Shown here piece after piece: positions 43,585-54,133 of a stretch of 64,000 nucleotides of DNA. This DNA is from Pseudomonas alcaligenes. Lineage in GTDB: Bacteria; Pseudomonadota; Gammaproteobacteria; Pseudomonadales; Pseudomonadaceae. The stretch's first letter is position 1, and each line of letters opens with the position of its first letter. The stretch is from NCBI RefSeq assembly GCF_041729615.1, contig NZ_CP154874.1, positions 687,001 through 751,000 of the forward strand, in the 5' to 3' direction. The position numbers were made by a program, and so were the translations under genes. The notes under the pieces were generated by a model that worked only from the letters and a program-made list of their open reading frames with translations, ran no database searches and had not been told where the DNA came from.

Positions 43585-44478
43585 TCACAGGCCGCGTTGC
43601 CATTCCTGGCGCAGCCTGGCCTGCTCCGGCCGCTCGATGGCCTGGCGTACCTGGGCCAGCAGCCGGGCCTTGTCGGCGCCCAGGTTGCCCTTGAGCACCA
43701 GGTAGTTGGAGGCGTGGTCGCTGCGGAACACGGTGTCGTTCAGCTCCAGGCCCTGCAGCAGGCGCTCCACCTCGCGGAACAGCTGCTGCTGGTCGAGCGC
43801 CTGGAAGTCGGCGAAGCCCTCGCGGAAACGCGCCTCGCCCAGGGGGAAGCTGACCACCAGGGTGGAGAGGTATTCCGGCTGGGCCGCGTTCATCAGGCGC
43901 GCCGAGTTGTCGGCATGCTGCTCGCTCAGGGTCGTGCCGCCGAGGCCGTTGAGGATCATCACCGAGCGGGTGATGCCGGCCGCGCCGAGTTTCTCCAGGG
44001 CGCTGAGGCTGGAGTCGAAGGTCTCGCCCTTGTTGACCCGCGCCAGCACCTCGTCGTCGCCGGACTCGCAGCCGACATAGGCCATCTTCAGGCCGGCGTC
44101 GGCCAGTTCCTTGAGCTCGTCCACCGACTTCTTGCGCAGGTTGCGCGGCAGGCAGTAGCTGGAGACGCGCTCGACTTCGGGCATATGTTCGCGAATGGCC
44201 TGCAGGATATTCAACAGACGCCGGGTCGGCAGCACCAGGGCGTCGCCGTCGGCGAGGAACACCCGCTGCACGATCAGCCGTTCGCCGGCGCGGCGGATCT
44301 CCTCCAGCACCTGGTCCTCGTCACGGGCACGGAATTTCTTCTGCGGCTGGGTGTACATCTCGCAGAAGGTGCAGTGGTTCCAGGAACAGCCGTTGGTCAC
44401 CGGCAGAATCAGCGAGTGGGCTTCGCTCGGCGGACGGAACACCGGCTCGATATAGGCGATGGGGAATTCGGCAGACAT
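43585..44478 (-). CDS. Radical SAM superfamily protein
   Basis: A 297-residue radical SAM enzyme with the iron-sulfur cysteines at 31, 36 and 39 (GCSWNHCTFC), a CX4CX2C spacing rather than the classical CX3CX2C, which is seen in some relatives of this clade. The glycine-rich SAM strand DGDALVLPTRR and GCESGDDEVLARV follow. Reaction unknown. It is 29 bp downstream of moaA on the same strand, so the two may be co-expressed, but a role in cofactor synthesis cannot be inferred. Confidence 0.87.
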   Translation of the reverse strand: MSAEFPIAYIEPVFRPPSEAHSLILPVTNGCSWNHCTFCEMYTQPQKKFRARDEDQVLEEIRRAGERLIVQRVFLADGDALVLPTRRLLNILQAIREHMPEVERVSSYCLPRNLRKKSVDELKELADAGLKMAYVGCESGDDEVLARVNKGETFDSSLSALEKLGAAGITRSVMILNGLGGTTLSEQHADNSARLMNAAQPEYLSTLVVSFPLGEARFREGFADFQALDQQQLFREVERLLQGLELNDTVFRSDHASNYLVLKGNLGADKARLLAQVRQAIERPEQARLRQEWQRGL

Positions 44479-44507
44479 GGGTTTCTGGCTTGGTACGGGG
44501 CGGCCGG

Positions 44508-45476
44508 TCAGCCGCCGATGATTTTCATGACGGTAACGCCACCGGCGAAAGCGACGTCCTGCTTGTCCGCCAGGGCGCGCACCAGCAGGCGCTGCAGGGC
44601 TGGAAGGGCCTGGTGGCGCGGCTTGTCGAGGAGATCGCCGACATAGTGGCGGTTGCTCGACGACAGGCAGCCGTGCAGCCAGCCGGTGGAGGACAGGCGC
44701 AGGCGCGAGCAGGTGCGGCAGAACGGCACGCTCTCGTTGGCGATCACACCGAAGAAGCCGCGCCCGGGAATCTCGTAGCGCAGCGCGGTGGCATCCAGCG
44801 GTGCCTCGGCCTGGACGAATTCATGGCGCTCGGCCACCGCCGCCAGCAGCTCGGGCATGCCGTAGAACTGCTGCTGGAAGCTGGCGCCCTCGCGGGCCAG
44901 GTGGCCCATGCGCATCAGCTCGATGAAGCGCAGCTCGAAGCCACGCGCCAGGCAGTAGTCGAGCATCGGCAGCACCTGCTCGTGGTTCTGCCCGCGCAGC
45001 GGCACCATGTTGATCTTGATCTTCAGCCCGGCCGCCCGCGCTTCCTCCAGGCCCTGCAGTACGGTCGCCAGGTCACCGCCACGGGCGATGCGGCGGAAGG
45101 CCTCGGGGTCGAGGGTATCCAGGGACACGTTGATGCGCTTGAGGCCGCACTCCAGCAGCAGCGGTAGCTTGCGCGCGAGCAGCTGGCCGTTGCTGGTCAG
45201 GCTGATGTCCTGCAGGCCCAGGCGGCTGACGCCCCGCAGGAAGTGCTCGAGCTTGGGGCTGACCAGCGGCTCGCCACCGGTGATGCGCAGGCGCTCGATG
45301 CCGGCCGCCTCGATCAGGTAGGCCACGCCGCGCACCATGGCCTCGGCGGACAGCTCGTCCTGCGCCGCGACCAGGCGCTTGCCGTCCGGCACGCAGTAGG
45401 TGCAGGCATAGTTGCAGGCGGCGGTCAGGCTGATGCGCAGGTTGCGGAAACGCCGCCCCTGGTGGTCAACGATCAT
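44508..45476 (-). CDS. moaA: GTP 3',8-cyclase MoaA
   Basis: First enzyme of molybdenum cofactor synthesis: it turns GTP into the (8S)-3',8-cyclo-7,8-dihydro-GTP precursor. The 322-residue protein has both iron-sulfur sites, CNYACTYC (Cys21, 25, 28) at the N terminus and CRTCSRLRLSSTGWLHGC in the C-terminal part, and ends with the Gly-Gly tail needed for activity. SAM-binding ITGGEP is present. No other moa gene is adjacent. Some pseudomonads have more than one MoaA; this may be a paralogue. Confidence 0.93.
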   Translation of the reverse strand: MIVDHQGRRFRNLRISLTAACNYACTYCVPDGKRLVAAQDELSAEAMVRGVAYLIEAAGIERLRITGGEPLVSPKLEHFLRGVSRLGLQDISLTSNGQLLARKLPLLLECGLKRINVSLDTLDPEAFRRIARGGDLATVLQGLEEARAAGLKIKINMVPLRGQNHEQVLPMLDYCLARGFELRFIELMRMGHLAREGASFQQQFYGMPELLAAVAERHEFVQAEAPLDATALRYEIPGRGFFGVIANESVPFCRTCSRLRLSSTGWLHGCLSSSNRHYVGDLLDKPRHQALPALQRLLVRALADKQDVAFAGGVTVMKIIGG

Positions 45477-45557
45477 GGAGAGCTCCGGCAGTGTTCAATC
45501 CGGAGTATATGCCCGCCGCCGATGGCAAAGAACGCATCATTGGCGGGCTGAATGGCA

Positions 45558-46196
45558 TCAGGCGTTCGGCGCTTCGCCGTCGCGCTTGCGCTTGTTGCCC
45601 ATGCGCACGCCGATGTCCATGAGGAACTGGAAGAAGCCATCCTGATCCTCCAGCACGCTGCTCCAGAACGGCGAGTGGTACAGCGCCACGGCGCCATGCA
45701 CCAGGGCCCAGGCGGCACAGTAGTGGAAGTACGGCGGCACGTCCTCCAGCTTGCCCTCCTCGATACGGCCCTTGATCAGCTGGGTCAGGCGCTCGAAGTT
45801 GGAAGTACGGATCTTGTGCAGCTGCTCGACCATCTCCGGCACCTGATTGCCCTTGACCACCTTCTCTTCCAGGCGGTCGAACAGGCGGTAGCGCTGCGGG
45901 TCGCGCATGCGGAACTCGAAGTAGGCGCGCGCCAGCGCTTCCTTGTCCTTGGCCACGTCCTCGGACAGCAGCAGGGCGTTGAGGTCGCGCTCGTAGTCGA
46001 GCATCAGGCGCAGGTAGACCTCGGCCTTGGACTTGAAGTGCTTGTAGATGGTGCCTTTGCCGATACCGACGGCGTCGGCGATCATCTCGACGGTGACGCT
46101 GTCTTCACCCTGTTCAAGGAAGAGCTTGAGCGCGGTATCGAGAATTTCCTGTTCGCGACGGCGGAATTCACGGACTTTGCGAGGTTCTTTGTTCAT
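45558..46196 (-). CDS. TetR-family transcriptional regulator
   Basis: A 212-residue TetR regulator: the helix-turn-helix is at the N terminus (ILDTALKLFLEQGEDSVTVEMIADAVGIGKGTIYKHFKSK) and the C-terminal part is a ligand-binding helical bundle. ATG at 46196 gives the normal MNKEPRKVREF start; an in-frame upstream ATG at 46229 would overlap the divergent gene's leader. It is divergent from the class V aminotransferase gene with only 37 bp between starts, so it may regulate that gene as well as itself. Ligand unknown. Confidence 0.92.
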   Translation of the reverse strand: MNKEPRKVREFRRREQEILDTALKLFLEQGEDSVTVEMIADAVGIGKGTIYKHFKSKAEVYLRLMLDYERDLNALLLSEDVAKDKEALARAYFEFRMRDPQRYRLFDRLEEKVVKGNQVPEMVEQLHKIRTSNFERLTQLIKGRIEEGKLEDVPPYFHYCAAWALVHGAVALYHSPFWSSVLEDQDGFFQFLMDIGVRMGNKRKRDGEAPNA

Positions 46197-46233
46197 AAAG
46201 TGACTACAGGATGAAAAATCGAGGCGCATTATT

Positions 46234-47406
46234 ATGCCTGTTCAGCACGAAAATGCACGGATCATCGGCCCAATGCTCAATCTAAGCGACGAATTCCCTC
46301 TGATTGCCGGCCTGCGCTACCTCAATCACGCCGCTGTCGCCCCCTGGCCAAAGCGTGCCGGCGAGGCCGTGCGGCGCTTCGCCGAGGCCAATGTGAGCGT
46401 CGGCGCCCGCGACTATCCCGAGTGGCTGAAGGTGGAAAAGCGCCTGCGCGAACGCTTCCGGCGCCTGCTCAACGCCCCGGGCACGGCCGATATCGCCCTG
46501 GTGAAGAACACCTCCGAGGCCCTGTCGTTCGTCGCCTTCGGCCTGGACTGGCGCGCCGGCGATCAGGTGGTGATCAGCGACGAGGAGTTCCCCTCCAACC
46601 GCATCGTCTGGGAGGCGCTGAAGCCGCGCGGCGTCGAGGTGGTGCAGGTCGGCCTGGGTGGCAGCGACCCGGAGGCCGCCCTGCTGGCCGCCTGCGGGCC
46701 GCGCACGCGGCTGCTGTCGATCAGTTCGGTGCAGTACGCCAGCGGTCTGCGCCTGGACCTGCCGCGCCTCGGTGCCGCCTGCCGCCAGCGCGGCGTGCTG
46801 CTGTGCGTGGATGCCATCCAGCAGCTCGGCGCCCAGCCCTTCGACGTGCAGGCCTGCGACTGCGCCTTCGCCATGGCCGACGGGCACAAGTGGCTGCTCG
46901 GCCCGGAAGGCCTCGGCGTGTTCTATTGCCGCAGCGACCTGCGCGAGCGGCTGGCCCTGCACGAATACGGCTGGCACATGCTGGAACACGCCGGCGACTA
47001 CAGCCGCACCGACTGGCAGCCGGCGCGCAGCGCCCGGCGCTTCGAGTGCGGCAGCCCGAACATGCTCGGCGCCATGGCCCTGGAGGCCAGCCTGTCGCTG
47101 CTCGAGGAAGTGGGCATGGTGCAGGTGGCGGCACTCATCGAGGAGCGGGTGCTGCAGCTGCAGGAAGGCTTGCAGCGCCTCCCCGGCATCCACCTGCACA
47201 GCCCGCTCAACCCGGCACGGCGCGCCGGTATCCTGACCTTCAGCCTGGACGACTGGGACCACCAGGCGCTGTTCGCGCGCCTGCGCGAACAGCAGGTGAT
47301 CTGCGCGCAACGGGGCAAAGGCATCCGTTTTTCCCCGCATTTCTACACGGATCCCGCCGTGATCGAGCAAAGCCTGGACGTGCTGAGCCAGCTGCGACAA
47401 GGCTGA
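46234..47406 (+). CDS. Class V aminotransferase-fold PLP-dependent enzyme
   Basis: A PLP enzyme of the cysteine desulfurase/isopenicillin epimerase fold (390 residues from the first ATG). The PLP-lysine is in DGHKWLLGPEG; the phosphate-binding SGLRLDLPRL and SVQYASG parts are also present. There is no clear active-site Cys loop of NifS-type desulfurases, so an aminotransferase, lyase or epimerase role is more likely. The start at 46234 has GAGG 8-9 nt upstream; an alternative ATG at 46273 (MLNLSDEF) matches related proteins and cannot be excluded. It is divergent from the TetR gene. Confidence 0.85.
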   Translation: MPVQHENARIIGPMLNLSDEFPLIAGLRYLNHAAVAPWPKRAGEAVRRFAEANVSVGARDYPEWLKVEKRLRERFRRLLNAPGTADIALVKNTSEALSFVAFGLDWRAGDQVVISDEEFPSNRIVWEALKPRGVEVVQVGLGGSDPEAALLAACGPRTRLLSISSVQYASGLRLDLPRLGAACRQRGVLLCVDAIQQLGAQPFDVQACDCAFAMADGHKWLLGPEGLGVFYCRSDLRERLALHEYGWHMLEHAGDYSRTDWQPARSARRFECGSPNMLGAMALEASLSLLEEVGMVQVAALIEERVLQLQEGLQRLPGIHLHSPLNPARRAGILTFSLDDWDHQALFARLREQQVICAQRGKGIRFSPHFYTDPAVIEQSLDVLSQLRQG

Positions 47407-47485
47407 GTGCTCAGCAGCTGCGGCGGTATTCCAAATACGTTTAAGAAAGGCTCGCAACCAATCTGGACGAAGGGCAATCCTGGCC

Positions 47486-47617
47486 AATACTTGGGATTAC
47501 TGGTGCGCGGCATCTCCCCCCAAGTGCCCCGCCAGTCGAGGTACCGTGGATCGCGTACCTTGTTTTACTCCTAATGGTCTTGACCCGGATTCATCCCCCA
47601 GAACCCGGGTTTTTTTT
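47486..47617 (+). ncRNA. rgsA: RgsA-like small RNA
   Basis: The gap between the aminotransferase and the tatD gene holds no protein gene but looks like an sRNA gene. CAATACT at 47485-47491 is close to the RpoS-type -10 CTATACT; a start near 47498 and an intrinsic terminator ending at 47617 give an RNA of about 120 nt. An internal hairpin GGTAC/GTACC (47540-47559) and an unpaired region before the terminator are present. In P. aeruginosa the RpoS-dependent sRNA RgsA, of similar length, lies next to tatD at the same place. The name is by position, size and promoter; no sequence search was done. Confidence 0.68.
47583..47617 (+). terminator. Intrinsic terminator of the RgsA-like RNA
   Basis: ACCCGG (47583-47588) pairs with CCGGGT (47605-47610) around a 16-nt loop, and is followed by a run of T reaching 47617. 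It ends the sRNA transcript 27 bp before the convergent tatD stop. Confidence 0.7.
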
Positions 47618-47643
47618 GTCCGCGTTTTTTGCGAACCGAGCTA

Positions 47644-48426
47644 TCAGGCCACGCGGGCCAGGGGGAACAGGCGCTGGAAATTGGCCGTGGTCTGCGCGGC
47701 CAGGTCCTCGAAGCGCTCGCCGCGCACCATCGCCAGGAATTCCGCCACCTCGCGCACGTATTGCGGCAGGTTGGGCTTGCCGCGATGGGGAATGGGCGCC
47801 AGGTAAGGCGAGTCGGTCTCCACCAGCAGGCGGTCGGCCGGCACCTTGCGCGCCACCTCGCGCAGGGCGTCGGCATTGCGGAAGGTGACGATGCCGGACA
47901 GCGAGATGTAGAAGCCGATGTCCAGCGCCGCCCTGGCCATGTCCCAGTCCTCGGTGAAGCAGTGCAGCACGCCGGCCTGCGGCAGCGCCGCCTCGCGCAG
48001 CAGCGCCAGGGTGTCGGCACGCGCCTCGCGGGTGTGCACGATCACCGGTTTGCCGGTGATCTTCGCCGCCTCCAGGTGCAGACGGAACGACTGCTGCTGC
48101 AGCTCGGCCGCCTCCGGCTCGTAGTGGTAGTCAAGGCCGGTTTCGCCAATGGCCACCACATGCGGGTGGTTCAGCTCGCCGAGCAGCCAGTCCAGTGCCG
48201 GCGCCTCGCCCTGTTCCAGGTCCAGTGGATGCACGCCCACCGAGCAGTCGACGTCGGCATAGCGCTCGGCCAGGGCCTTTACCGCGCCGGCGTTGGCGGC
48301 GCTGACGCCGATGCACAGGAAGTGCTGCACGCCACGGGCACGGGCGGCAGCCAGCGCCGCATCGAGGGAACTGTCATGGGCCGCCAGGTCGAGGCGGTCG
48401 AGGTGGCAGTGGGAATCAACCAGCAT
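47644..48426 (-). CDS. tatD: TatD-family metal-dependent DNase
   Basis: A 260-residue TIM-barrel hydrolase of the TatD family with its metal ligands: HCH in DSHCHLD, Glu in GETGLDYHY, His in VIVHTREA, His in VLHCFTE and Asp in ETDSPYL. TatD proteins have 3'-5' exonuclease or DNase activity linked to DNA repair. It is the last gene of the cluster pilZ-holB-tmk-..., separated from pilZ by a strong hairpin. Confidence 0.93.
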   Translation of the reverse strand: MLVDSHCHLDRLDLAAHDSSLDAALAAARARGVQHFLCIGVSAANAGAVKALAERYADVDCSVGVHPLDLEQGEAPALDWLLGELNHPHVVAIGETGLDYHYEPEAAELQQQSFRLHLEAAKITGKPVIVHTREARADTLALLREAALPQAGVLHCFTEDWDMARAALDIGFYISLSGIVTFRNADALREVARKVPADRLLVETDSPYLAPIPHRGKPNLPQYVREVAEFLAMVRGERFEDLAAQTTANFQRLFPLARVA

Positions 48427-48451
48427 GGAATTTCTCTGTCTCTGAAATGAC

Positions 48452-48474
48452 GAAGCGCCCGATTCGGGCGCTTC
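48452..48474 (-). terminator. Hairpin between pilZ and tatD
   Basis: Perfect 11-bp stem GAAGCGCCCGA/TCGGGCGCTTC with a 1-nt loop, no long U-run. It may attenuate transcription from pilZ into tatD. Confidence 0.55.
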
Positions 48475-48499
48475 TACCTTGAAGCTCGATGTCCGCCAA

Positions 48500-48856
48500 T
48501 CACATGGTGTGGGTCGGGCGATCCGATTTCAGCGCACCGGCCAGGTAAGTCTCGATCTTGTTGCGCGCGGTGTTGTCGCCGTCGTTGAACTGCACGCCGA
48601 CACCGGCGGCGCGGTTGCCCTGGGCGCCCTTGGGGGTGATCCATACCACCTTGCCGGCCACCGGGATCTTCTCCGGCTCGTCCATCAGGTTGAGCAGCAT
48701 GAACACTTCGTCGCCCAGCTTGTAGCTCTTGGCGGTGGGGATGAACAGCCCGCCGTTCTTGATGAACGGCATGTAGGCGGCATACAGCACCGACTTGTCC
48801 TTGATGGTGAGGGACAGGATGCCGTTACGCGGTCCCAGATTCGGTGGCAAACTCAT
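48500..48856 (-). CDS. pilZ: Type IV pilus assembly protein PilZ
   Basis: A 118-residue single PilZ domain, needed for type IV pilus biogenesis in pseudomonads. The N-terminal Arg-x-x-x-Arg signature of c-di-GMP-binding PilZ domains is absent, as known for this founder protein, which instead binds PilB and FimX. The rest of the fold is conserved (SLTIKDKSVLYAAYMPFI, AGVGVQFN). It lies 36 bp downstream of holB on the same strand, as in other Pseudomonas genomes. Confidence 0.93.
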   Translation of the reverse strand: MSLPPNLGPRNGILSLTIKDKSVLYAAYMPFIKNGGLFIPTAKSYKLGDEVFMLLNLMDEPEKIPVAGKVVWITPKGAQGNRAAGVGVQFNDGDNTARNKIETYLAGALKSDRPTHTM

Positions 48857-48892
48857 GCGCTAATCCTGGCAACTTAATCCAATTTCTCGATT

Positions 48893-50513
<1,621 letters not shown>

Positions 50514-51551
50514 TTATCTGGGCGCAGGGCTGGAACGGTAGTCGGCGCGGCGCTTGAGCTGGTACTCGCGCACGGCACGGTTGTGCTGCTCCAGGGTTTC
50601 CGAGAATACATGGCTGCCGTCGCCGCGGGCGACGAAGTACAGGCTGCGCCCGTCCACCGGGTTCAGCGCGGCGTGGATCGCCTCGCGGCCGGCCAGGGCG
50701 ATGGGGGTCGGCGGCATGCCGTCGATCACATAGGTGTTGTAGGGCGTCGACTCCAGCAGGTGGGCGCGGGTCAGGTTGCCGTTGTAGCGCTCGCCGAGGC
50801 CGAAGATCACCGTCGGGTCGGTCTGCAGGCGCATGCCGCTGCGCAGCCGACGGACGAACACGCCGGCGATCTGCCCGCGCTCCTCGGCCACGCCGGTCTC
50901 CTTCTCCACCATCGAGGCCATGATCAGTGCGTCGTAGGGCTTGCGGTACGGCAGGCCCTCGGCGCGACGGACCCACTCCTCCTGCAGCACCTGGTCCAGG
51001 CGGTCGCGGGCCTGCCTGAGCAAGTCCAGGTCGCTCATGCCGCGCACATAGCGATAGGTGTCGGGGAAGAAACGCCCCTCGGGGCTGACGCCAGCCAGGT
51101 CGAGGCGCGCCATCAGCGCTTGGTCGTCGAGATCGGCCAGGCTCTGCTTCAGCGCCTCCTGGCGTGCCAGGGCGGCGCGGACCTGGCGGAAGTTCCAGCC
51201 TTCGACCAGGGTCAGGCTGTACTGCACCACCTCGCCACGGCGCCACAGGTCGAGCAGATCGCGCGCGCGCTGTTGCGGGGTCAGGCGGTACTCGCCGCTG
51301 TGCAGGGCCTGGCCCGGCAGGTTGAAGCGCCAGTACAGACGCAGCCAGAAGGCGCCGTCGAGCACGCCCTCGCTCTCCAGGCGATTGAGCAGGCCACCCG
51401 GGGTATCGCCCGGCACCACCTCGACCAGGCGTTCACCCTCCAGCCTGAGCGGCTGGTTGAGGGCACTGTGCAGACGCCAGCCGGCCAGGGCCGAGGCCAG
51501 CACCAACAGCGCCAGGCCGATGGCCAGCAGCAACAGCAACTTGCGAATCAC
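50514..51551 (-). CDS. mltG: Endolytic murein transglycosylase MltG
   Basis: Inner-membrane lytic transglycosylase that cuts nascent peptidoglycan strands. The 345-residue protein has one N-terminal transmembrane helix (about 5-26), a LysM-like domain and the YceG catalytic part with Glu in SMVEKETG, then YNTYVIDGMPPTPIALAG. It follows pabC with a 3-bp gap, the normal arrangement. Confidence 0.94.
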   Translation of the reverse strand: MIRKLLLLLAIGLALLVLASALAGWRLHSALNQPLRLEGERLVEVVPGDTPGGLLNRLESEGVLDGAFWLRLYWRFNLPGQALHSGEYRLTPQQRARDLLDLWRRGEVVQYSLTLVEGWNFRQVRAALARQEALKQSLADLDDQALMARLDLAGVSPEGRFFPDTYRYVRGMSDLDLLRQARDRLDQVLQEEWVRRAEGLPYRKPYDALIMASMVEKETGVAEERGQIAGVFVRRLRSGMRLQTDPTVIFGLGERYNGNLTRAHLLESTPYNTYVIDGMPPTPIALAGREAIHAALNPVDGRSLYFVARGDGSHVFSETLEQHNRAVREYQLKRRADYRSSPAPR

Positions 51552-51554
51552 GAA

Positions 51555-52370
51555 TCAGGAATCCAGAAGACTGCGGATAAGGGCCTGCAGTTTACGGGTG
51601 AGCGGGCCGGCCGGCCAGACGCTGGCGGCCAGTTCGCGCACCGGCCAGATGCCATAGAGGCTGTTGCAGAGGAACAGCTCGTCGGCGGCGAGCAGCTCGT
51701 CGAAGCCAATGTCGCGGATCTCGCAGGGGATACCCAGACGCGCGGCCTGCTCCAGTACCTCGGCGCGCATCACCCCGGCCACGCCGCAGCGCGACAGTTC
51801 GGCGGTCAGCAGCACCCCATCCCTGACCAGGAACAGGTTGCTGAACACGCCCTCGATCACCCGCCCGGACGTATCGCGCATCAGCCCCTCGGCGATGCCG
51901 GCGTCCTGCCATTCGCCGCGGGCCAGTACCTGTTCCAGGCGATTGAGGTGTTTCAGGCCAGCCAGCAGCGGCTGCTCGGCCAGGCGCGTGCGACAGGAGA
52001 ACAGGCGCACGCCCTGCTCGGCATTGGCCGCGGGGTAGCTGGGCAGCGGACTGCCCAGCAGGATACGCCTCGGCCGGGCGGGCCGCGGCGGCGCATAGCC
52101 GCGCAGGCCGTCGCCACGGGTGACCAGCAGCTTGGCCACGCCCTCGCCCAGCTCGGCGAAGAAGGCCCGCAGCTCGGCTTCCAGCGCACTCAGGTCGAGG
52201 TCGATGGCCAGTCGCCGCAGACCCTCCGCTAGCCGCGCCAGGTGACGCGGCAGCAAAACGGCGCGACCACGGCGCACGGCGATGGTCTCGAACAGGCCAT
52301 CGCCATAGGCCAGACCACGGTCACCCAGGGGCAGCTCCGTGGCCGGGCGGCCGTCGACCCAGCTCAGCAT
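51555..52370 (-). CDS. pabC: Aminodeoxychorismate lyase
   Basis: PLP-dependent fold-type IV lyase making p-aminobenzoate for folate. At 271 residues it shows the typical N terminus (LSWVDGRPATELPLGDRGLAYGDGLFETI) and the active-site Lys in LKHLNRLEQV. The ATG at 52370 overlaps the last base of the fabF stop, so the two are translationally linked, as in most Pseudomonas. Confidence 0.93.
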   Translation of the reverse strand: MLSWVDGRPATELPLGDRGLAYGDGLFETIAVRRGRAVLLPRHLARLAEGLRRLAIDLDLSALEAELRAFFAELGEGVAKLLVTRGDGLRGYAPPRPARPRRILLGSPLPSYPAANAEQGVRLFSCRTRLAEQPLLAGLKHLNRLEQVLARGEWQDAGIAEGLMRDTSGRVIEGVFSNLFLVRDGVLLTAELSRCGVAGVMRAEVLEQAARLGIPCEIRDIGFDELLAADELFLCNSLYGIWPVRELAASVWPAGPLTRKLQALIRSLLDS

Positions 52371-53614
52371 CAGCCGTTGAAGCGGCGGAACACCAGCGAA
52401 CCGTTGGTGCCGCCGAAGCCGAAGGAGTTGGACAGCACCGCGTCGATCGCCAGCGGCTTGGCCTGGTGAGCGACGAAATCGAGGTCGCAGCCCTCGTCCG
52501 GCTCATCCAGGTTGATGGTCGGCGGCGCCACCTGGTCGCGCAGGGCCAGCACGCTGAAGATCGCCTCCACCGCACCGGCGGCGCCCAGCAGGTGACCGGT
52601 CATGGACTTGGTCGAGCTGACCGACAGCCTGTAGGCATGCTCGCCGAACACCGATTTCACCGCGCTGGCCTCGGCCTTGTCGCCGGCCGAAGTGGAGGTG
52701 CCATGGGCGTTGATGTACTGCACCTGGTCCGGATTGAGGCCGGCATCGCGCAGGGCATTGCTCATGCAGCGGGCAGCACCGGCGCCGTCTTCCGGCGGCG
52801 CGGTCATGTGGAAGGCATCGCCGCTCATGCCAAAGCCGACCAGCTCGGCATAGATGGTCGCGCCACGCGCCTTGGCATGCTCCAGCTCTTCCAGCACCAG
52901 GGCGCCGGCGCCGTCGGACAGCACGAAACCGTCGCGACCCTTGTCCCAGGGGCGGCTGGCCCTGGCCGGCTCGTCGTTGCGGGTGGACAGCGCGCGGGCC
53001 GCGCCGAAGCCGCCCATGCCCAGGCCACAGGTGGCCATCTCGGCGCCGCCGGCGACCATCACGTCGGCCTCGCCGTAGGCGATGTTGCGCGCGGCCATGC
53101 CGATGCAGTGGGTGCCGGTGGTGCAGGCGGTGGCGATGGCGTAGTTCGGCCCCTGCAGACCCAGGTGGATCGACAGGAAGCCGGAGATCATGTTGATGAT
53201 CGAGCCGGGCACGAAGAACGGCGAAATGCGCCGCGGCCCCTGCTCGAACAGGGACTTGCAGTTGCTCTCGATATTGGTCAGGCCGCCGATACCGGAACCC
53301 ATGGCCACGCCAATGCGCTCGCGGTTGCCGTCGGTGACCTCCAGGCCGGCATCGCGCATGGCCTGGAAGCTGGCGGCCAGGCCGTACTGGATGAACAGGT
53401 CGAGCTTGCGTGCCTCCTTGGCCGACAGGTACTCCTCGACGTTGAAGCCCTTCACCGAACCGCCGAAGCGGGTGGAATAGGCCGACAGGTCCATGTGCTC
53501 GATCAGGCCGATACCACTGCGGCCCGCCAGAATGCCCTGCCAACTGCTGGCCACATCGGTACCCAGCGGCGACAGCATGCCCATACCGGTAACCACGACG
53601 CGTCTACGCGACAC
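52370..53614 (-). CDS. fabF: 3-oxoacyl-ACP synthase II
   Basis: Elongating condensing enzyme of fatty-acid synthesis (414 residues). The catalytic Cys-His-His triad is in [20 protein letters not shown] and [11 protein letters not shown]. It lies downstream of acpP, separated by a terminator-like hairpin that could lower fabF relative to acpP expression. The pair acpP-fabF is standard in this cluster. Confidence 0.95.
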   Translation of the reverse strand: MSRRRVVVTGMGMLSPLGTDVASSWQGILAGRSGIGLIEHMDLSAYSTRFGGSVKGFNVEEYLSAKEARKLDLFIQYGLAASFQAMRDAGLEVTDGNRERIGVAMGSGIGGLTNIESNCKSLFEQGPRRISPFFVPGSIINMISGFLSIHLGLQGPNYAIATACTTGTHCIGMAARNIAYGEADVMVAGGAEMATCGLGMGGFGAARALSTRNDEPARASRPWDKGRDGFVLSDGAGALVLEELEHAKARGATIYAELVGFGMSGDAFHMTAPPEDGAGAARCMSNALRDAGLNPDQVQYINAHGTSTSAGDKAEASAVKSVFGEHAYRLSVSSTKSMTGHLLGAAGAVEAIFSVLALRDQVAPPTINLDEPDEGCDLDFVAHQAKPLAIDAVLSNSFGFGGTNGSLVFRRFNG

Positions 53615-53656
53615 TGCTCAATCCTCTTTCTTGTTGAATCTTGCCGGCCCGATAAA

Positions 53657-53694
53657 GAAAAACCGCACGCCTTGGAGGGCAGTGCGGCTTTTCT
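53657..53694 (-). terminator. Attenuator/terminator between acpP and fabF
   Basis: On the minus strand CCGCAC-TGCC pairs with GGC-GTGCGG around CTCCAA, and is followed by TTTTTCTTT. The 106-bp acpP-fabF gap thus carries a Rho-independent structure that would end most acpP transcripts. Confidence 0.75.
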
Positions 53695-53720
53695 GGGCCG
53701 AAAACCGGCGATTACGGCGC

Positions 53721-53954
53721 TTAGGCGTGCGCGGTGATGTAATCGATGGCTTCCTGAACGGTGGTGATCTTCTCAGCCTGCTCGTCCGGAATTTCGGTCT
53801 CGAATTCCTCTTCCAGAGCCATCACCAGCTCGACGGTGTCAAGGGAGTCGGCGCCGAGGTCTTCGACGAAGGAAGCGCTGTTGGTCACTTCATCTTCTTT
53901 GACGCCCAGTTGCTCGGCGACGATTTTCTTGACGCGTTCTTCGATGGTGCTCAT
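53721..53954 (-). CDS. acpP: Acyl carrier protein
   Basis: Carries the growing acyl chain on a phosphopantetheine attached to the Ser of the DSL motif ([10 protein letters not shown]). At 77 residues it is highly acidic with the standard [18 protein letters not shown] start. It has its own likely promoter in the gap after fabG and a terminator-like hairpin after it, consistent with the high level of ACP needed. Confidence 0.97.
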   Translation of the reverse strand: MSTIEERVKKIVAEQLGVKEDEVTNSASFVEDLGADSLDTVELVMALEEEFETEIPDEQAEKITTVQEAIDYITAHA

Positions 53955-54001
53955 GTCTAGTTTTCACTCCTATGGAAAAATTCCGTGCAGCTGGGCTGCA
54001 G

Positions 54002-54029
54002 TGTATAGAAAGGGTTTTCTAACTTTCAA
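54002..54029 (-). promoter_or_regulatory. Probable acpP promoter
   Basis: On the minus strand TTGAAA (54029-54024) and TATACA (54007-54002) lie 16 bp apart, about 48 bp before the acpP start codon. It would give acpP an independent transcript. Confidence 0.6.
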
Positions 54030-54133
54030 GCCGGTTTCCCGGGCCCTTCCGAACTGCCGTCTTCCGCCGGTTGCACTTTTGTAACGGACTTTAGACGGCT
54101 TTTATGACAATTTCCCGAAGGGCCGAGTCACAT

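Noticed and set aside
43675..44389. CX4CX2C spacing in the radical SAM protein considered as a broken cluster site.
   Set aside because: This spacing is familiar from related radical SAM proteins, and the rest of the domain is intact.
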